A stretch of 64,000 nucleotides of DNA, taken from assembly GCF_051175315.1 (NCBI RefSeq), contig NZ_CP195100.1, positions 2,356,001 to 2,420,000 on the forward strand, read 5' to 3'. The DNA comes from Tundrisphaera sp051175315. Its GTDB lineage: Bacteria; Planctomycetota; Planctomycetia; Isosphaerales; Isosphaeraceae. Shown here piece after piece: positions 33,573 through 41,756 of this stretch. Position 1 is the first letter of the stretch. Each line of letters begins with the position of its first letter. Below the pieces are notes generated by a model. The model saw only the letters and a list, made by a program, of their open reading frames with translations, was not told the DNA's origin and made no database searches. The translations under genes were made by a program, and so were the position numbers.

Positions 33573-36500
33573 CTACCAGCCCAGCCCGAGGCGGGCCAGC
33601 TCGTCGCGGAGCGTGGCCAGGTCCCACACCCGGATCGACCGATTGTCGTCGGCGCCGGCCAGGTGCCTCCCCCCGGCGTCGAAGGCCAGGGCGCGGATCC
33701 GACCCCGGGGCCCCGGCAGGTGGGCCAGCGGGGCGGGCCGTCCCGCGACCGACCAGAGCCGGATCTGGTCCCGCCCGCCGAAGGCCAGGATCGAGCCGCC
33801 GGGGGCGAAGGCGATCGACTCGATCGGCTGCTTCGCCTCGTCGGCCGGCAGCGGGATCCGCCCTTGCCCCGCGCCATCCCGGGCGCGGAGCAGCATCACG
33901 TCGCCGCCCCGAACGCCCACGGCCAGCGTCTCCCCCTTGGGGGCGATGGCCAGGCAGTTGGCCTGCTCCTCCAGCTTCGCCGACCATTCGAGTTCGGCGG
34001 CCGGCCAGCCCGCCAGCGTATAGCAGTCGACCCGTTCGCCGAACTGGGCGGCCAGGTAGATCCGCGACCCGTCGGGGGAGAGGGCCATCAGGTTGTACCC
34101 CACCCAGTCGGAGCGGACCCAGGTGGGCATGCGGAGGCGGGTCACGGCGGCGGGCTCCTCGGCCCTCCAGGCGTAGATCTCCCCGGACCGGGCGAAGGCC
34201 AGGACGCGGTCGTCGCCGCTCCGGGCCAGGGTCGAGCCGAAGGTGCGGGGCGGCCCCGGGGGCGGTGATCCCTCCGGGCCCCGGCCACCTCCGCCCGGCC
34301 CGGCGGTGCGCCCCGAATCCGGTGGGGGGAAGGGGGGCGGCCCGCCGGAGGGCCGGGCCGGGGACGGGCTATCCCACCACTTCATCCCGCCCCGGCGGGG
34401 ATCCGGGATTTCGATCTCATCGACGGGGATCGGGTCGGGCGGCTCGGTCCAGGAGAGCCGGTTCGATTCCAGGGCGATCAGGAATCCCTGGTCGTCGAAC
34501 CCGGCGGCGTGGGCGCGGAGGTGGTCCCAGGAGGCCACCGCCGTGGGCGAGCTGCCGGGCCCGCCCCAGACCCGGAGCGGGGCGGGGGCCCTGGCCGCAT
34601 CGCGCGAGACGATGGCCAGCGAGTCGTCCGGGCCGAAGGCGAGGGACAGGGGGGTGTCGGGCGACTCGGGCAGGATGACCTGGGCGGCCGGCTCGATCAC
34701 CGACCACGCGGAGATCGACGAGGCGTGGGAGGCGGCCAGGGTGCGGCCGTCGGGCGAGAAGGCCAGGTCCTCGACGAATTCGCGGGTGGGCAGGGCCGCG
34801 ACGGCGGCGTGCGTGGCCAGGTCCCACAGCTCGACGCCGCCCCCCCCGGAGGAGGCCAGCAGCTCGCCGTCGCCGGGGCTGAACCGGAGCTGGCTGATGA
34901 ACCCCTGCTGGGAGGCGAGCGTGGTCAGCGGGCGGCGGGGCGTCAGGTCCCACAGGGCGATCTGGCCCCCCTCGGCGATGGCCAGCAGGCCGCCGGCGCC
35001 CAGGGCCAGCGCCCAGGCCCCGGACTGGATCTCCACCGGGGGCAGGGGCCGGCCCTCGCCGTCCCACAGGGAGACCTGGGTCTCGTTGGGCCGCGCCGCG
35101 GCGATGGTCGAGCCGTCCGGTGCGATCGCCAGCAGGAGCCCCGGGCGGACCCGGCCGGTGTAGGGTTCCCCCGCGGACTCGGGCGGCGTGAGGATGGCCC
35201 GGGGGGTGCCGGGGAGGTCGCGCGACCAGAGCGTGAGGCGGGGTTCCTCCGGGGGCTGGGCCGGGCGGTCGGCGGGCGGGCGGGGCCCTTCCGGGGGCGG
35301 GCCCCCGCGATCGGAGGGCGGGCGGGGCCCTTCCGGGGGCGGGCCCCCGCGATCGGAGGGCGGGCGGGGGGGCTCCGGGGGCGGGGGCGTGCGGTCGACG
35401 GTGAGGAACCGCCGGCCGTCGGGCGTGGACAGGACCGCGATGACCTCGCGGCCGGGCATCGGCAATTCCTCGACCGGCGACGACGGCGCGGCGGCCTCGA
35501 AGAAGCGGACCCCCTCGCCGTCGGGCCGGATCACCGCGAGCTGCCCGCGGGCCCCCATGCCGGCCATCTTCATCCCGAGGGGCCGGTTCCGCATCAGCCC
35601 GGAGGCGGGCCGCCGGGGGGCGATCGGCACGCGCGACGAGTCGATCAGCTCGCGGCGGGCGAGGTCCCAGATGTTCAGCTCCCCCTCGTCGCCGATCGCG
35701 GCGATCCGCCGGCCGTCGGGGCTGAAGACCAGGCCATGCTGGGGCGACGGGCCGGGGGCCGGGGGGCGGGCCTCGCCGCCGTCGCGCATCGTCAGGGTGG
35801 GGATCGGGGGGAGGGCCTTGACGTCGCGCATCGACAGGAAGGCCAGCGCCTGGTCCCGGAGCTTCACGCGGAGGTCGGCGTCCGGGCCGAGCGCCGCCGC
35901 CTTGCGGAGCAGGTCCAGGCCGTAGGACCGGCGGTCGGGCGCGTTGCTCAGCCGGACCGCCGTGGCGTGGCTGGCGTACTCGTTGCGCATCGCCGCCTGG
36001 ACCTCGGCGTTGGCCTTCTTCAATTCGGCGTTGGCCCGCTCGGTCTCCCGACGCGCCTGGCGGGCCTGGCCGGCGGCCTCGTAGGACCGGTTGCGCTCGT
36101 CGATCACGCGGACGTAGGCCACGGTCGCCACGGTCAGGACGATGCCGGCGGCGGCCACCGTGACGGCCGAGCCCCCCGGGTGGCGGCGGGCGAACCGCCA
36201 GAGCCGCCCGGCCGGGCCGATCCGCCGCGCCCGGACCGGCTCGTGCGCCAGGAACCGGCCCAGGTCCTCGGCCAGATCGTCGGCGGTGGCGTAGCGGTCG
36301 TCGGGCCGCTTGGCCAGGGCCTTCAGGAGGATCGTCTCCAGGTCCAGCGGGATGCGTGGGTCGAATTTGCGGGGACGGGCCGGCTCCCGCCCTCCGATCT
36401 GCTCGACCAGCTCGGCGGCGCTGCGGCCGTCGAACGGGGGGCGGAGGGTGATCAGTTCGTAGAGCGTGGCCCCCAGGCTGTAGACGTCGGACCGGCCGTC

Positions 36501-37481
36501 GATGGCCCCGGTGCGGGCCTGCTCCGGGCTCATGTACCGGGGGGTGCCCAGCAGGCTGTCGACCTGGGTCTGGCTGGGGTCGGCCAGGCGCCGGGCCAGG
36601 CCGAAGTCGGCCACCCAGATCCCCCCCTTCGCGTCGATCAGGAGGTTGGACGGCTTGATGTCGCGGTGGATCACCCCCTGGTGGTGGGCGTGCGCCAGGG
36701 CCTCGGCCGCCTGCCGCCCGGCGTCGGCCACCCACCGGTAATAGGCCCCCCCGCGCGGGGGGAGGAAGGGCGGGGCGGAGTCGTCGTCGGGGGCGGCCCC
36801 CTTGCGGAACGACGACGGGGCCGCGTCGCGGGCCCAGGTCCGGGTCTCGTCGCCGAGCGAGGGGGAGGCGAGCGTGACGGCCGGTGCCGTCCGCGCCGGG
36901 GTCGGGCCGTAGGTCGAGCCGGCGGCCACGGTGCGGTCGCGGCGGAGCAGGCGGAGGACCCGGTCCAGGCCGGCCCCCTCGATCCTCTGCATCGCGTAAT
37001 AGCAGAGCCCGCCCACCTGCCCCACGTCGAACACCGGGACGATGTGGGTGTGGTGGAGCCCGGCCGCCGTCTTGGCCTCGTTGAGGAACCGACGCCGGGC
37101 CGTGGAGTCCGGCGCGGCCTGGGTGCCCAGCACCTTCAGCGCCACCGGGCGGTCGAGCCCGACGTGGACCGCCTCGTACACGATCCCCATCCCGCCCCGG
37201 CCCAGTTCGCGGACGATCCGGTAGCCGGCCACCCTTCGGCCCGCCTCCAGCCGGTGCCCCGGCCCGGCCCCGCCCGAGTCCCCGACCAGCCCCTGCACCA
37301 GGGCCAGCCCTTCCAGGGCGGCCACCAGGTCGTCGCCGAGGTCGGGATAGCCGGCGGCGAAGGCCTCCGGGTCGGGCGAGGAGCCGGACTCGGCCAGCTC
37401 CAGGAACGCCTCGATCGCCTCGCCCAGGCGCTCGTCGCGGTCGATCGGCCCGGTCTCGACTTCGTTGGGGCTGGCCATCAC
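33573..37481 (-). CDS. Transmembrane Ser/Thr protein kinase with WD40 repeats
   Basis: A 1302-residue protein. The kinase domain (~85-420) has GRGGMGIVYEA, VALKVLG (catalytic Lys), VIHRDIKPSN, DFGLARR and GTPRYMSPEQA, but a ~75-residue Ser/Pro/Ala insertion breaks it between the alphaC region and the HRD loop. A membrane helix (~445-465, GGSAVTVAAAGIVLTVATVAYV) and a coiled coil (ARQARRETERANAELKKANAEVQ) follow. The C-terminal half holds WD40-like repeats with LVFSPDGRRIAAIGDEGELNIWDL and similar units, split by a Pro/Gly-rich stretch. AAGGAG precedes the ATG. The ECF sigma gene ends 15 nt upstream on the same strand, forming the usual planctomycete kinase-sigma pair. Confidence 0.93.
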   Translation of the reverse strand: MMASPNEVETGPIDRDERLGEAIEAFLELAESGSSPDPEAFAAGYPDLGDDLVAALEGLALVQGLVGDSGGAGPGHRLEAGRRVAGYRIVRELGRGGMGIVYEAVHVGLDRPVALKVLGTQAAPDSTARRRFLNEAKTAAGLHHTHIVPVFDVGQVGGLCYYAMQRIEGAGLDRVLRLLRRDRTVAAGSTYGPTPARTAPAVTLASPSLGDETRTWARDAAPSSFRKGAAPDDDSAPPFLPPRGGAYYRWVADAGRQAAEALAHAHHQGVIHRDIKPSNLLIDAKGGIWVADFGLARRLADPSQTQVDSLLGTPRYMSPEQARTGAIDGRSDVYSLGATLYELITLRPPFDGRSAAELVEQIGGREPARPRKFDPRIPLDLETILLKALAKRPDDRYATADDLAEDLGRFLAHEPVRARRIGPAGRLWRFARRHPGGSAVTVAAAGIVLTVATVAYVRVIDERNRSYEAAGQARQARRETERANAELKKANAEVQAAMRNEYASHATAVRLSNAPDRRSYGLDLLRKAAALGPDADLRVKLRDQALAFLSMRDVKALPPIPTLTMRDGGEARPPAPGPSPQHGLVFSPDGRRIAAIGDEGELNIWDLARRELIDSSRVPIAPRRPASGLMRNRPLGMKMAGMGARGQLAVIRPDGEGVRFFEAAAPSSPVEELPMPGREVIAVLSTPDGRRFLTVDRTPPPPEPPRPPSDRGGPPPEGPRPPSDRGGPPPEGPRPPADRPAQPPEEPRLTLWSRDLPGTPRAILTPPESAGEPYTGRVRPGLLLAIAPDGSTIAAARPNETQVSLWDGEGRPLPPVEIQSGAWALALGAGGLLAIAEGGQIALWDLTPRRPLTTLASQQGFISQLRFSPGDGELLASSGGGGVELWDLATHAAVAALPTREFVEDLAFSPDGRTLAASHASSISAWSVIEPAAQVILPESPDTPLSLAFGPDDSLAIVSRDAARAPAPLRVWGGPGSSPTAVASWDHLRAHAAGFDDQGFLIALESNRLSWTEPPDPIPVDEIEIPDPRRGGMKWWDSPSPARPSGGPPPFPPPDSGRTAGPGGGGRGPEGSPPPGPPRTFGSTLARSGDDRVLAFARSGEIYAWRAEEPAAVTRLRMPTWVRSDWVGYNLMALSPDGSRIYLAAQFGERVDCYTLAGWPAAELEWSAKLEEQANCLAIAPKGETLAVGVRGGDVMLLRARDGAGQGRIPLPADEAKQPIESIAFAPGGSILAFGGRDQIRLWSVAGRPAPLAHLPGPRGRIRALAFDAGGRHLAGADDNRSIRVWDLATLRDELARLGLGW
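35239..35390. repeat. 42-bp tandem repeat inside the kinase gene
   Basis: About 3.5 units of 42 bp; the two central copies (35281-35322 and 35323-35364) are identical and the outer ones diverged. Each unit codes a 14-residue Pro/Gly/Arg-rich element (DRGGPPPEGPRPPS) in the kinase, so unit changes keep frame. Likely a length-variable linker between WD40 blades, not CRISPR. Confidence 0.85.
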
Positions 37482-37496
37482 GCGACTCCTTGCGGA

Positions 37497-38126
37497 CTAG
37501 TGCCTCGGGCCGTCGAGCGTCCGTTTCAGGCTCTTGAGGCCCCGGGCCCAGATGCCCCGGATGCTCTTGCGGCTGACGCCGACGCGGTCGCCGATGGTCT
37601 CGAACGACAGCCCCTCGGCGTGGCGGAGCCACAGGACCTCGGCCTCGGCCTCGGGCAGCGCGGCCAGGGCGTCGGCCAAAAGCACGGTCAGCTCGCGGCG
37701 GCTGGCGTCCTCGCTGGGGCTGGTCTGGCTCAGGGCGAGCATGTCCAGCAGCTTGCCGCCGGCGTGCGAGTCCCCCCCGCCGCCCAGGTCCCACGCCGCG
37801 TCGAGCGCCACGTCCGGCCCGCCGGCCGAGCGCTTGGCCCGGCTGTGGTAGCGGCCCAGGTCCGCCAGCTTCTGCCCGACCAGCCGCCGGAGCCAGCCGA
37901 CCAGGGCGGCCTCGTTCTGCCCGGTGAACTGGGGGAACTGGCGGATGACCTCGACCAGCGCCTCCTGGACCACGTCGGACAGCTCGACCTTCTCGCGCAG
38001 GCGGGGCCCGAGCCCGGCGCGGACGACCATCCGCATGTAGTTGCGGTAGAGGTTGCACAGCTCGCCCAGAGCCTCGGGCTCGCCGGCCCTGGCCCTGGCG
38101 ATCAGATCCATCGGTCCCGCGCCCAT
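37497..38126 (-). CDS. ECF-family RNA polymerase sigma factor
   Basis: A 209-residue sigma-70 family ECF factor of the planctomycete type. Region 2 is visible in LYRNYMRMVVRAGLGPRLREKVELSDVVQEALVEVIRQFPQF, and region 4 in LPEAEAEVLWLRHAEGLSFETIGDRVGVSRKSIRGIWARGLKSLKRTL. Start placed at 38126, just before sigma homology; longer frames upstream are not supported. The WD40 Ser/Thr kinase begins 15 nt after its stop, a pairing common in planctomycetes, where the kinase is thought to act on the sigma factor or its regulators. No anti-sigma domain is visible. Confidence 0.92.
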   Translation of the reverse strand: MGAGPMDLIARARAGEPEALGELCNLYRNYMRMVVRAGLGPRLREKVELSDVVQEALVEVIRQFPQFTGQNEAALVGWLRRLVGQKLADLGRYHSRAKRSAGGPDVALDAAWDLGGGGDSHAGGKLLDMLALSQTSPSEDASRRELTVLLADALAALPEAEAEVLWLRHAEGLSFETIGDRVGVSRKSIRGIWARGLKSLKRTLDGPRH

Positions 38127-38360
38127 TCGCCGACCCGCCCCCGATCCGAAGGTCCCGGCCGCTGGCGTCTCCGGCCCGATAAGGGAACTAGCGTCAGCCC
38201 GCCGCCGACGGGCCCTCCCCGGATTCATGATGGGGCCCGATTCCCGGCCGGGCAAGCCCATGTCGCGGCGACCGCCCGGGATCGGTCAGGTTGCGTCGAT
38301 CGCACTCGAAGGGCTAACCTGTTCCCCGGTCGGGACCGAAACGAGTCGAGGGGACATCGG

Positions 38361-38819
38361 ATGACGGCGATCTATGCGGGCCTGGCCCTCCTGGCGGGCA
38401 CCTGCCTGTCGATCCAGATCGGGCTCAACAACGAGATCCGGGCGGGGATGGGCAATCCCCTGTCGTCGGCCCTGTGGTCGTTCCTGTCCGGGGGCGTGGC
38501 GCTGGGCGTGGTCGCCCTGATCTCGCAGGCCGGCTCCGGCGGCTCCCGACCCCTCCTGGCGCCGGGCTGGGCCCGGGGCCCGTGGTGGATCTGGGGCGGG
38601 GGCGTGATGGGCGCCGGCTATGTCCTGGTCACGGTCACGTACGCCCCCCGGCTCGGCGCCGCCGGCTGGCTCGGGCTGGTGGTGGCCGGCCAGATCCTCA
38701 CGTCGATGGTCCTGGACCACTTCGGCCTGATCGGCTTCAGCACCCGGCCGATCAACCTCCCCCGGGTCGTGGGCGTCCTGGTCATGCTCGCGGGCGTCGC
38801 CGTGATCCTGAGGAACTGA
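38361..38819 (+). CDS. DMT-family transporter of the DUF606/YdcZ type
   Basis: A 152-residue membrane protein with about five hydrophobic segments. It begins MTAIYAGLALLAGTCLSIQIGLNNEIRAG, with LSSALWSFLSGGVALGVVALI and GWLGLVVAGQILTSMVLDHFGLIGF further on. This matches the short DUF606 half-transporters, which work as dimers in the drug/metabolite transporter superfamily. The substrate is unknown. A purine-rich site (GAGGGG) precedes the ATG. It is divergent from the sigma factor gene and alone on its strand. Confidence 0.82.
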   Translation: MTAIYAGLALLAGTCLSIQIGLNNEIRAGMGNPLSSALWSFLSGGVALGVVALISQAGSGGSRPLLAPGWARGPWWIWGGGVMGAGYVLVTVTYAPRLGAAGWLGLVVAGQILTSMVLDHFGLIGFSTRPINLPRVVGVLVMLAGVAVILRN

Positions 38820-38972
38820 CCGGCCGAGATGGCGATCCTCGGCGTGCCAGGATCAACCTCCCCGTCGCAAACTCATGCGTCGCGGACTCGTCGCCAGCGT
38901 TGAACGATCGTGAGCAAGTCGGGATGGGATTGCGTTGCGTCGGCTTACGGGGTTTTGCCGTCGTGCCAGCGG

Positions 38973-39599
38973 TCAAACCCTTCTGCTCGGCCGCATCTCA
39001 ACGAAAGTCGAAGTGAACGGGTTGCCGAATTCCTCGCGTAACAAGTGGGTGGTCAAGAAACGTTCATGCCACGCCGTGCTCATGGTTGTATAGAGAAACC
39101 AGGACCTGGCGGCATCGATTGCGAAGCGGGCGGCGTCCAACAAGATTTCCACCGGAGATGCAATCGGTTTATCGCCGGGGATGAGCAGGAGTTTGCGAAG
39201 TTTGTCCGGGGGGATGCGGGTGATCTCGCGCGACCAATAGGTGACTCGCCCGGAATCTCTGTGGTCTTCCCCCTCCAGCACATTGATGTACTCGTGATAG
39301 GCCAACTCGATCAGATCGCCCAAGACCTCACTTTTCTCTCTCGAATCTTGGACTTCGACATATCGCTCGGCGGCCTCGATGAGCATTCGGATCGGGTCTC
39401 CGGGCAAGAGCGGCCAGATCCTCCGGCAGCAGGCGAGGCAGTAGCGGCGGAGCCGATGGTCCAGGTCGGCCTCCGGCCCCGGCCACCGCTTCCGGAGCGT
39501 CCTCCGCATCTTGCGGGCGTCGTCGGAGCGGTCCCACTCCGCCGCGTCCTGGATGAGCCACCATTCATCGGCCATGCCGGGCCCCGCAGAATCGGCCAT
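38973..39599 (-). CDS. Planctomycete hypothetical protein (CACCRR-type family)
   Basis: A 208-residue protein I cannot name. It contains RLRRYCLACCRRIWPLLPGD, which matches a motif (LFACACCRRxW) I recall from large paralogous families in Gemmata and relatives; these usually begin with a Trp-containing opening such as EWWLIQDAAEWDRSDD seen here, and close with a LLRDIFGNPF-like element, present as LLREEFGNPFTSTF. Those families normally continue ~60 residues after that element, so this copy seems C-terminally short. Function unknown. Start 39599 is supported by GGGGAG; ATG 39575 is an alternative. Confidence 0.65.
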   Translation of the reverse strand: MADSAGPGMADEWWLIQDAAEWDRSDDARKMRRTLRKRWPGPEADLDHRLRRYCLACCRRIWPLLPGDPIRMLIEAAERYVEVQDSREKSEVLGDLIELAYHEYINVLEGEDHRDSGRVTYWSREITRIPPDKLRKLLLIPGDKPIASPVEILLDAARFAIDAARSWFLYTTMSTAWHERFLTTHLLREEFGNPFTSTFVEMRPSRRV

Positions 39600-39675
39600 G
39601 CTCGCCGCCGCTCCCCCTCGTCACGATTCTTCCCCTTCCAGCGGCTCGCGATCGCGAGCCGCTCCCCCCAGCCGT

Positions 39676-40542
39676 TCAGGCGCGACGGCCGGCCTTCCGC
39701 TTCCAGGCGGCCAGGGCCACCGCACCCGCGGCGAAGACGACCATCGAAGCCGGCTCGGGCGTGGGGGTGGGGGGACCGTTCGGCGTGAGCAGGTAGGCCT
39801 GGCGCGTCTCGTTGGCGGTGCTCCAGGCGATGATCTGGCCCAGGTCGTCGATCCGCTCGGCCATGGCCAGGCGGATGCCCAGGTCCTCGGCGATGTAGTT
39901 GTTCAGGTCGTCGGGGAGGGACTTCAGGCCGGGCGTCGGCCCGTGGCTCTTGAGGCCCTTGTCCGAGAAGGCCGCCACGCGGCCCGGGGAGTTCCAATAC
40001 CAGCTCGCGGTCCCGTCGTCGTATTGCCCGACGGCCTGGCCCGAGGCGTTGATGTCGAGCACCGGCACCCCCCCGTACTTGGTCGTCCATCGATAGTTGA
40101 CGACGTTCTCGGGCAGATGGTAATTGCCGGAGAAATCGATGCCGATCGCCGTGGAGTAGATCCCCCCGCCGACGACCATGCTGTAATCGATCGCCGTGAA
40201 GCCGACGCTCCCGGCGGCATTCGACGCCACGGGCAGGGAGCCATACCGCCCCGAGCCGGCATAAATCCAGGTCTGGCGATTGCCGCCGTTACTCATCTCG
40301 GTCCCGATGGAGTAAGACGCCAGCTCGGGATAGTAAGTGACCGGGGATTTCTCGAAGACATAGGCCAGCCCGTCGTCGCCCTGGACGCCATGGACCGTCC
40401 CGGTCGCATCCTGCTGGAGGGAGTACGAGCCGCCCAGCTTCGTCACATGGAACATCTCGACGGCCTGGGCGCGGCCCGTCGCGAGGCCCAGGCCGATCGC
40501 AGACAGGGCGAGGAGGGTGCGGAGAGGATTCGTCGTCGGCAT
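39676..40542 (-). CDS. PEP-CTERM protein (fourth, unrelated to the triplet)
   Basis: A 288-residue exported protein. Start at 40542 with AAGGA upstream; an earlier in-frame ATG would add a non-signal extension. A signal peptide (to RAQAVE) precedes a region of repeated short beta motifs with ASGQAVGQYDDGTASW and DDLGQIIAWS, as in extracellular HAF-like repeat proteins. The C-terminus is PEP-CTERM: PTPEPASMVVFAAGAVALAAWKRKAGRRA. Exosortase would anchor it to the surface. It lies between a planctomycete hypothetical gene and the divergent SDR gene. Confidence 0.85.
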   Translation of the reverse strand: MPTTNPLRTLLALSAIGLGLATGRAQAVEMFHVTKLGGSYSLQQDATGTVHGVQGDDGLAYVFEKSPVTYYPELASYSIGTEMSNGGNRQTWIYAGSGRYGSLPVASNAAGSVGFTAIDYSMVVGGGIYSTAIGIDFSGNYHLPENVVNYRWTTKYGGVPVLDINASGQAVGQYDDGTASWYWNSPGRVAAFSDKGLKSHGPTPGLKSLPDDLNNYIAEDLGIRLAMAERIDDLGQIIAWSTANETRQAYLLTPNGPPTPTPEPASMVVFAAGAVALAAWKRKAGRRA

Positions 40543-40731
40543 GGTCCCAATCCTTCGGGGGGAGGCACATTCATCCATGGTGGGGGATCTTGGACGCCGC
40601 CGCGATCGGCGTCAAGATCAAGATCGCTCCCCGATCCAGGATGCGTCGATCCCTGGCCGGAATCCGGCCCAGCGGATCGGCGCGGCGTCCGCCCGAGACC
40701 GCCCCGCGGGCACTTACCTTTTCGTCAGTAC

Positions 40732-40759
40732 TTGTCCCGGTCGAGGGCCAACCTACCAT
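40732..40759 (+). promoter_or_regulatory. Possible promoter of the SDR gene
   Basis: TTGTCC (40732-40737) and TACCAT (40754-40759) are separated by 16 nt and lie 61 nt before the start codon. The hexamers are imperfect, so this is a suggestion based on position and spacing only. Confidence 0.25.
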
Positions 40760-40820
40760 TCCGCCGAATCGCAACCGCGTCGGTTGCAAATCGGCGACTC
40801 TGACAACGAAGGTCGGGACG

Positions 40821-41570
40821 ATGGCCAACGATCTGACGGGCAAGGTGGCGGTGGTCACGGGTGCGTCCAAGGGCATCGGCGCGGCGGCCGCGCGGCACCT
40901 GGCGAAGGCGGGGGCGAGCGTGGTGGTCAATTACTCGTCGAGCCGCGAGGGGGCCGAGAAGGTCGTCCGGGCGATCGAGGCGGAGGGGGGCAAGGCCATC
41001 GCCGTCGGGGCGAACCTGGCGAAGCCCGAGGAGGTCGCCAAGCTCTTCGAGGAGACCAAAAAGGCGTTCGGCAAGCTCGACATCCTGGTCAACAACGCGG
41101 GGATCTATGACTTCGCCCCGCTGGAGGGGATCACCCCGGAGCACTTCCACAAGCACTTCGACCTGAACGTCCTGGGCCTGATCCTGGCGACCCGGCACGC
41201 CGCCGCCCTGATCGGCCCGGAGGGGGGCTCCATCATCAACGTCTCGTCGGTGGCCGGCACCGCCCCGATGGCCGGCGCGTCGGTCTACTCGGCCACCAAG
41301 GCGGCCGTCGACGCCATCACCAAAGCCCTGGCCCAGGAGCTGGGCGGGCGGAAGATCCGGGTCAACTCGATCAACCCCGGGCCGGTGGCCACCGAGGGGA
41401 CCTCCGGGTTCTCGGACGGCGAGATGTTCCAGGAGTTCGCCAAAAAGACCCCGCTCGGCCGGATCGGCCAGCCCGACGACATCGGCCGGGCCATCCTGCT
41501 CCTGGCCGGCGACGATGCGGGCTGGATCACCGGCGAGGTCATCCACGCGGCCGGCGGCCTCCGCGGCTGA
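40821..41570 (+). CDS. Short-chain dehydrogenase/reductase
   Basis: A 249-residue classical SDR. The cofactor motif is TGASKGIG, followed by NNAG (LVNNAGIY), the catalytic Ser in VSSVAG, and Y-x-x-x-K in YSATK, with GPVATEGTSGF and a closing WITGEVIHAAGG. It oxidises or reduces a small alcohol/ketone with NAD(P)H; 3-oxoacyl-ACP reductase and glucose 1-dehydrogenase are the common annotations for this subtype, and I cannot choose. Start at 40821 begins directly at the fold. It ends before a convergent glycosidase with a strong hairpin between. Confidence 0.93.
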   Translation: MANDLTGKVAVVTGASKGIGAAAARHLAKAGASVVVNYSSSREGAEKVVRAIEAEGGKAIAVGANLAKPEEVAKLFEETKKAFGKLDILVNNAGIYDFAPLEGITPEHFHKHFDLNVLGLILATRHAAALIGPEGGSIINVSSVAGTAPMAGASVYSATKAAVDAITKALAQELGGRKIRVNSINPGPVATEGTSGFSDGEMFQEFAKKTPLGRIGQPDDIGRAILLLAGDDAGWITGEVIHAAGGLRG

Positions 41571-41592
41571 TCGGCCCGCATCGGCCCCCCCG

Positions 41593-41621
41593 CCCGGCCG
41601 GCCGCCCCCCAGCCGGCCGGG
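41593..41621. terminator. Strong hairpin after the SDR gene
   Basis: Arms CCCGGCCGGC (41593-41602) and GCCGGCCGGG (41612-41621) pair perfectly over 10 bp with a 9-nt loop, 22 nt after the SDR stop and facing the convergent glycosidase gene. There is no T-run, so it may stop transcription by structure alone from either side. Confidence 0.55.
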
Positions 41622-41641
41622 CCACCCATACTCTTCGCCCC

Positions 41642-41755
41642 ACCCCGACGGGCCTCGGGCGGCAGGGGTTCCCGCGAAGCTCTGCGAATCTGACGCCAGT
41701 CGCCGGGGTCGGCTGCGCCGAGACCCCTGCCGCCCGGCCGCTTCGGCGCATCGGG
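41642..41755. repeat. Long inverted repeat element between convergent genes
   Basis: A perfect 14-bp inverted repeat (41656-41669 against 41723-41736) encloses 53 nt, and flanking bases extend the pairing (ACCCCGACG near 41642 against a near-match before 41755). The element stops at the edge of the glycosidase gene. It looks like a REP- or MITE-like palindromic element or a second bidirectional terminator; no ORF lies within. Confidence 0.55.
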
Positions 41756-41756
41756 G

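Noticed and set aside
35239..35390. Regular repeats that might suggest a CRISPR array
   Set aside because: The 42-bp units are directly adjacent with no spacers and lie inside a coding frame.
34509..38360. Long plus-strand frame running into the DUF606 transporter gene
   Set aside because: Antisense to the kinase and sigma factor; only the last 152 codons (from 38361) look like a real protein, and they have their own start.
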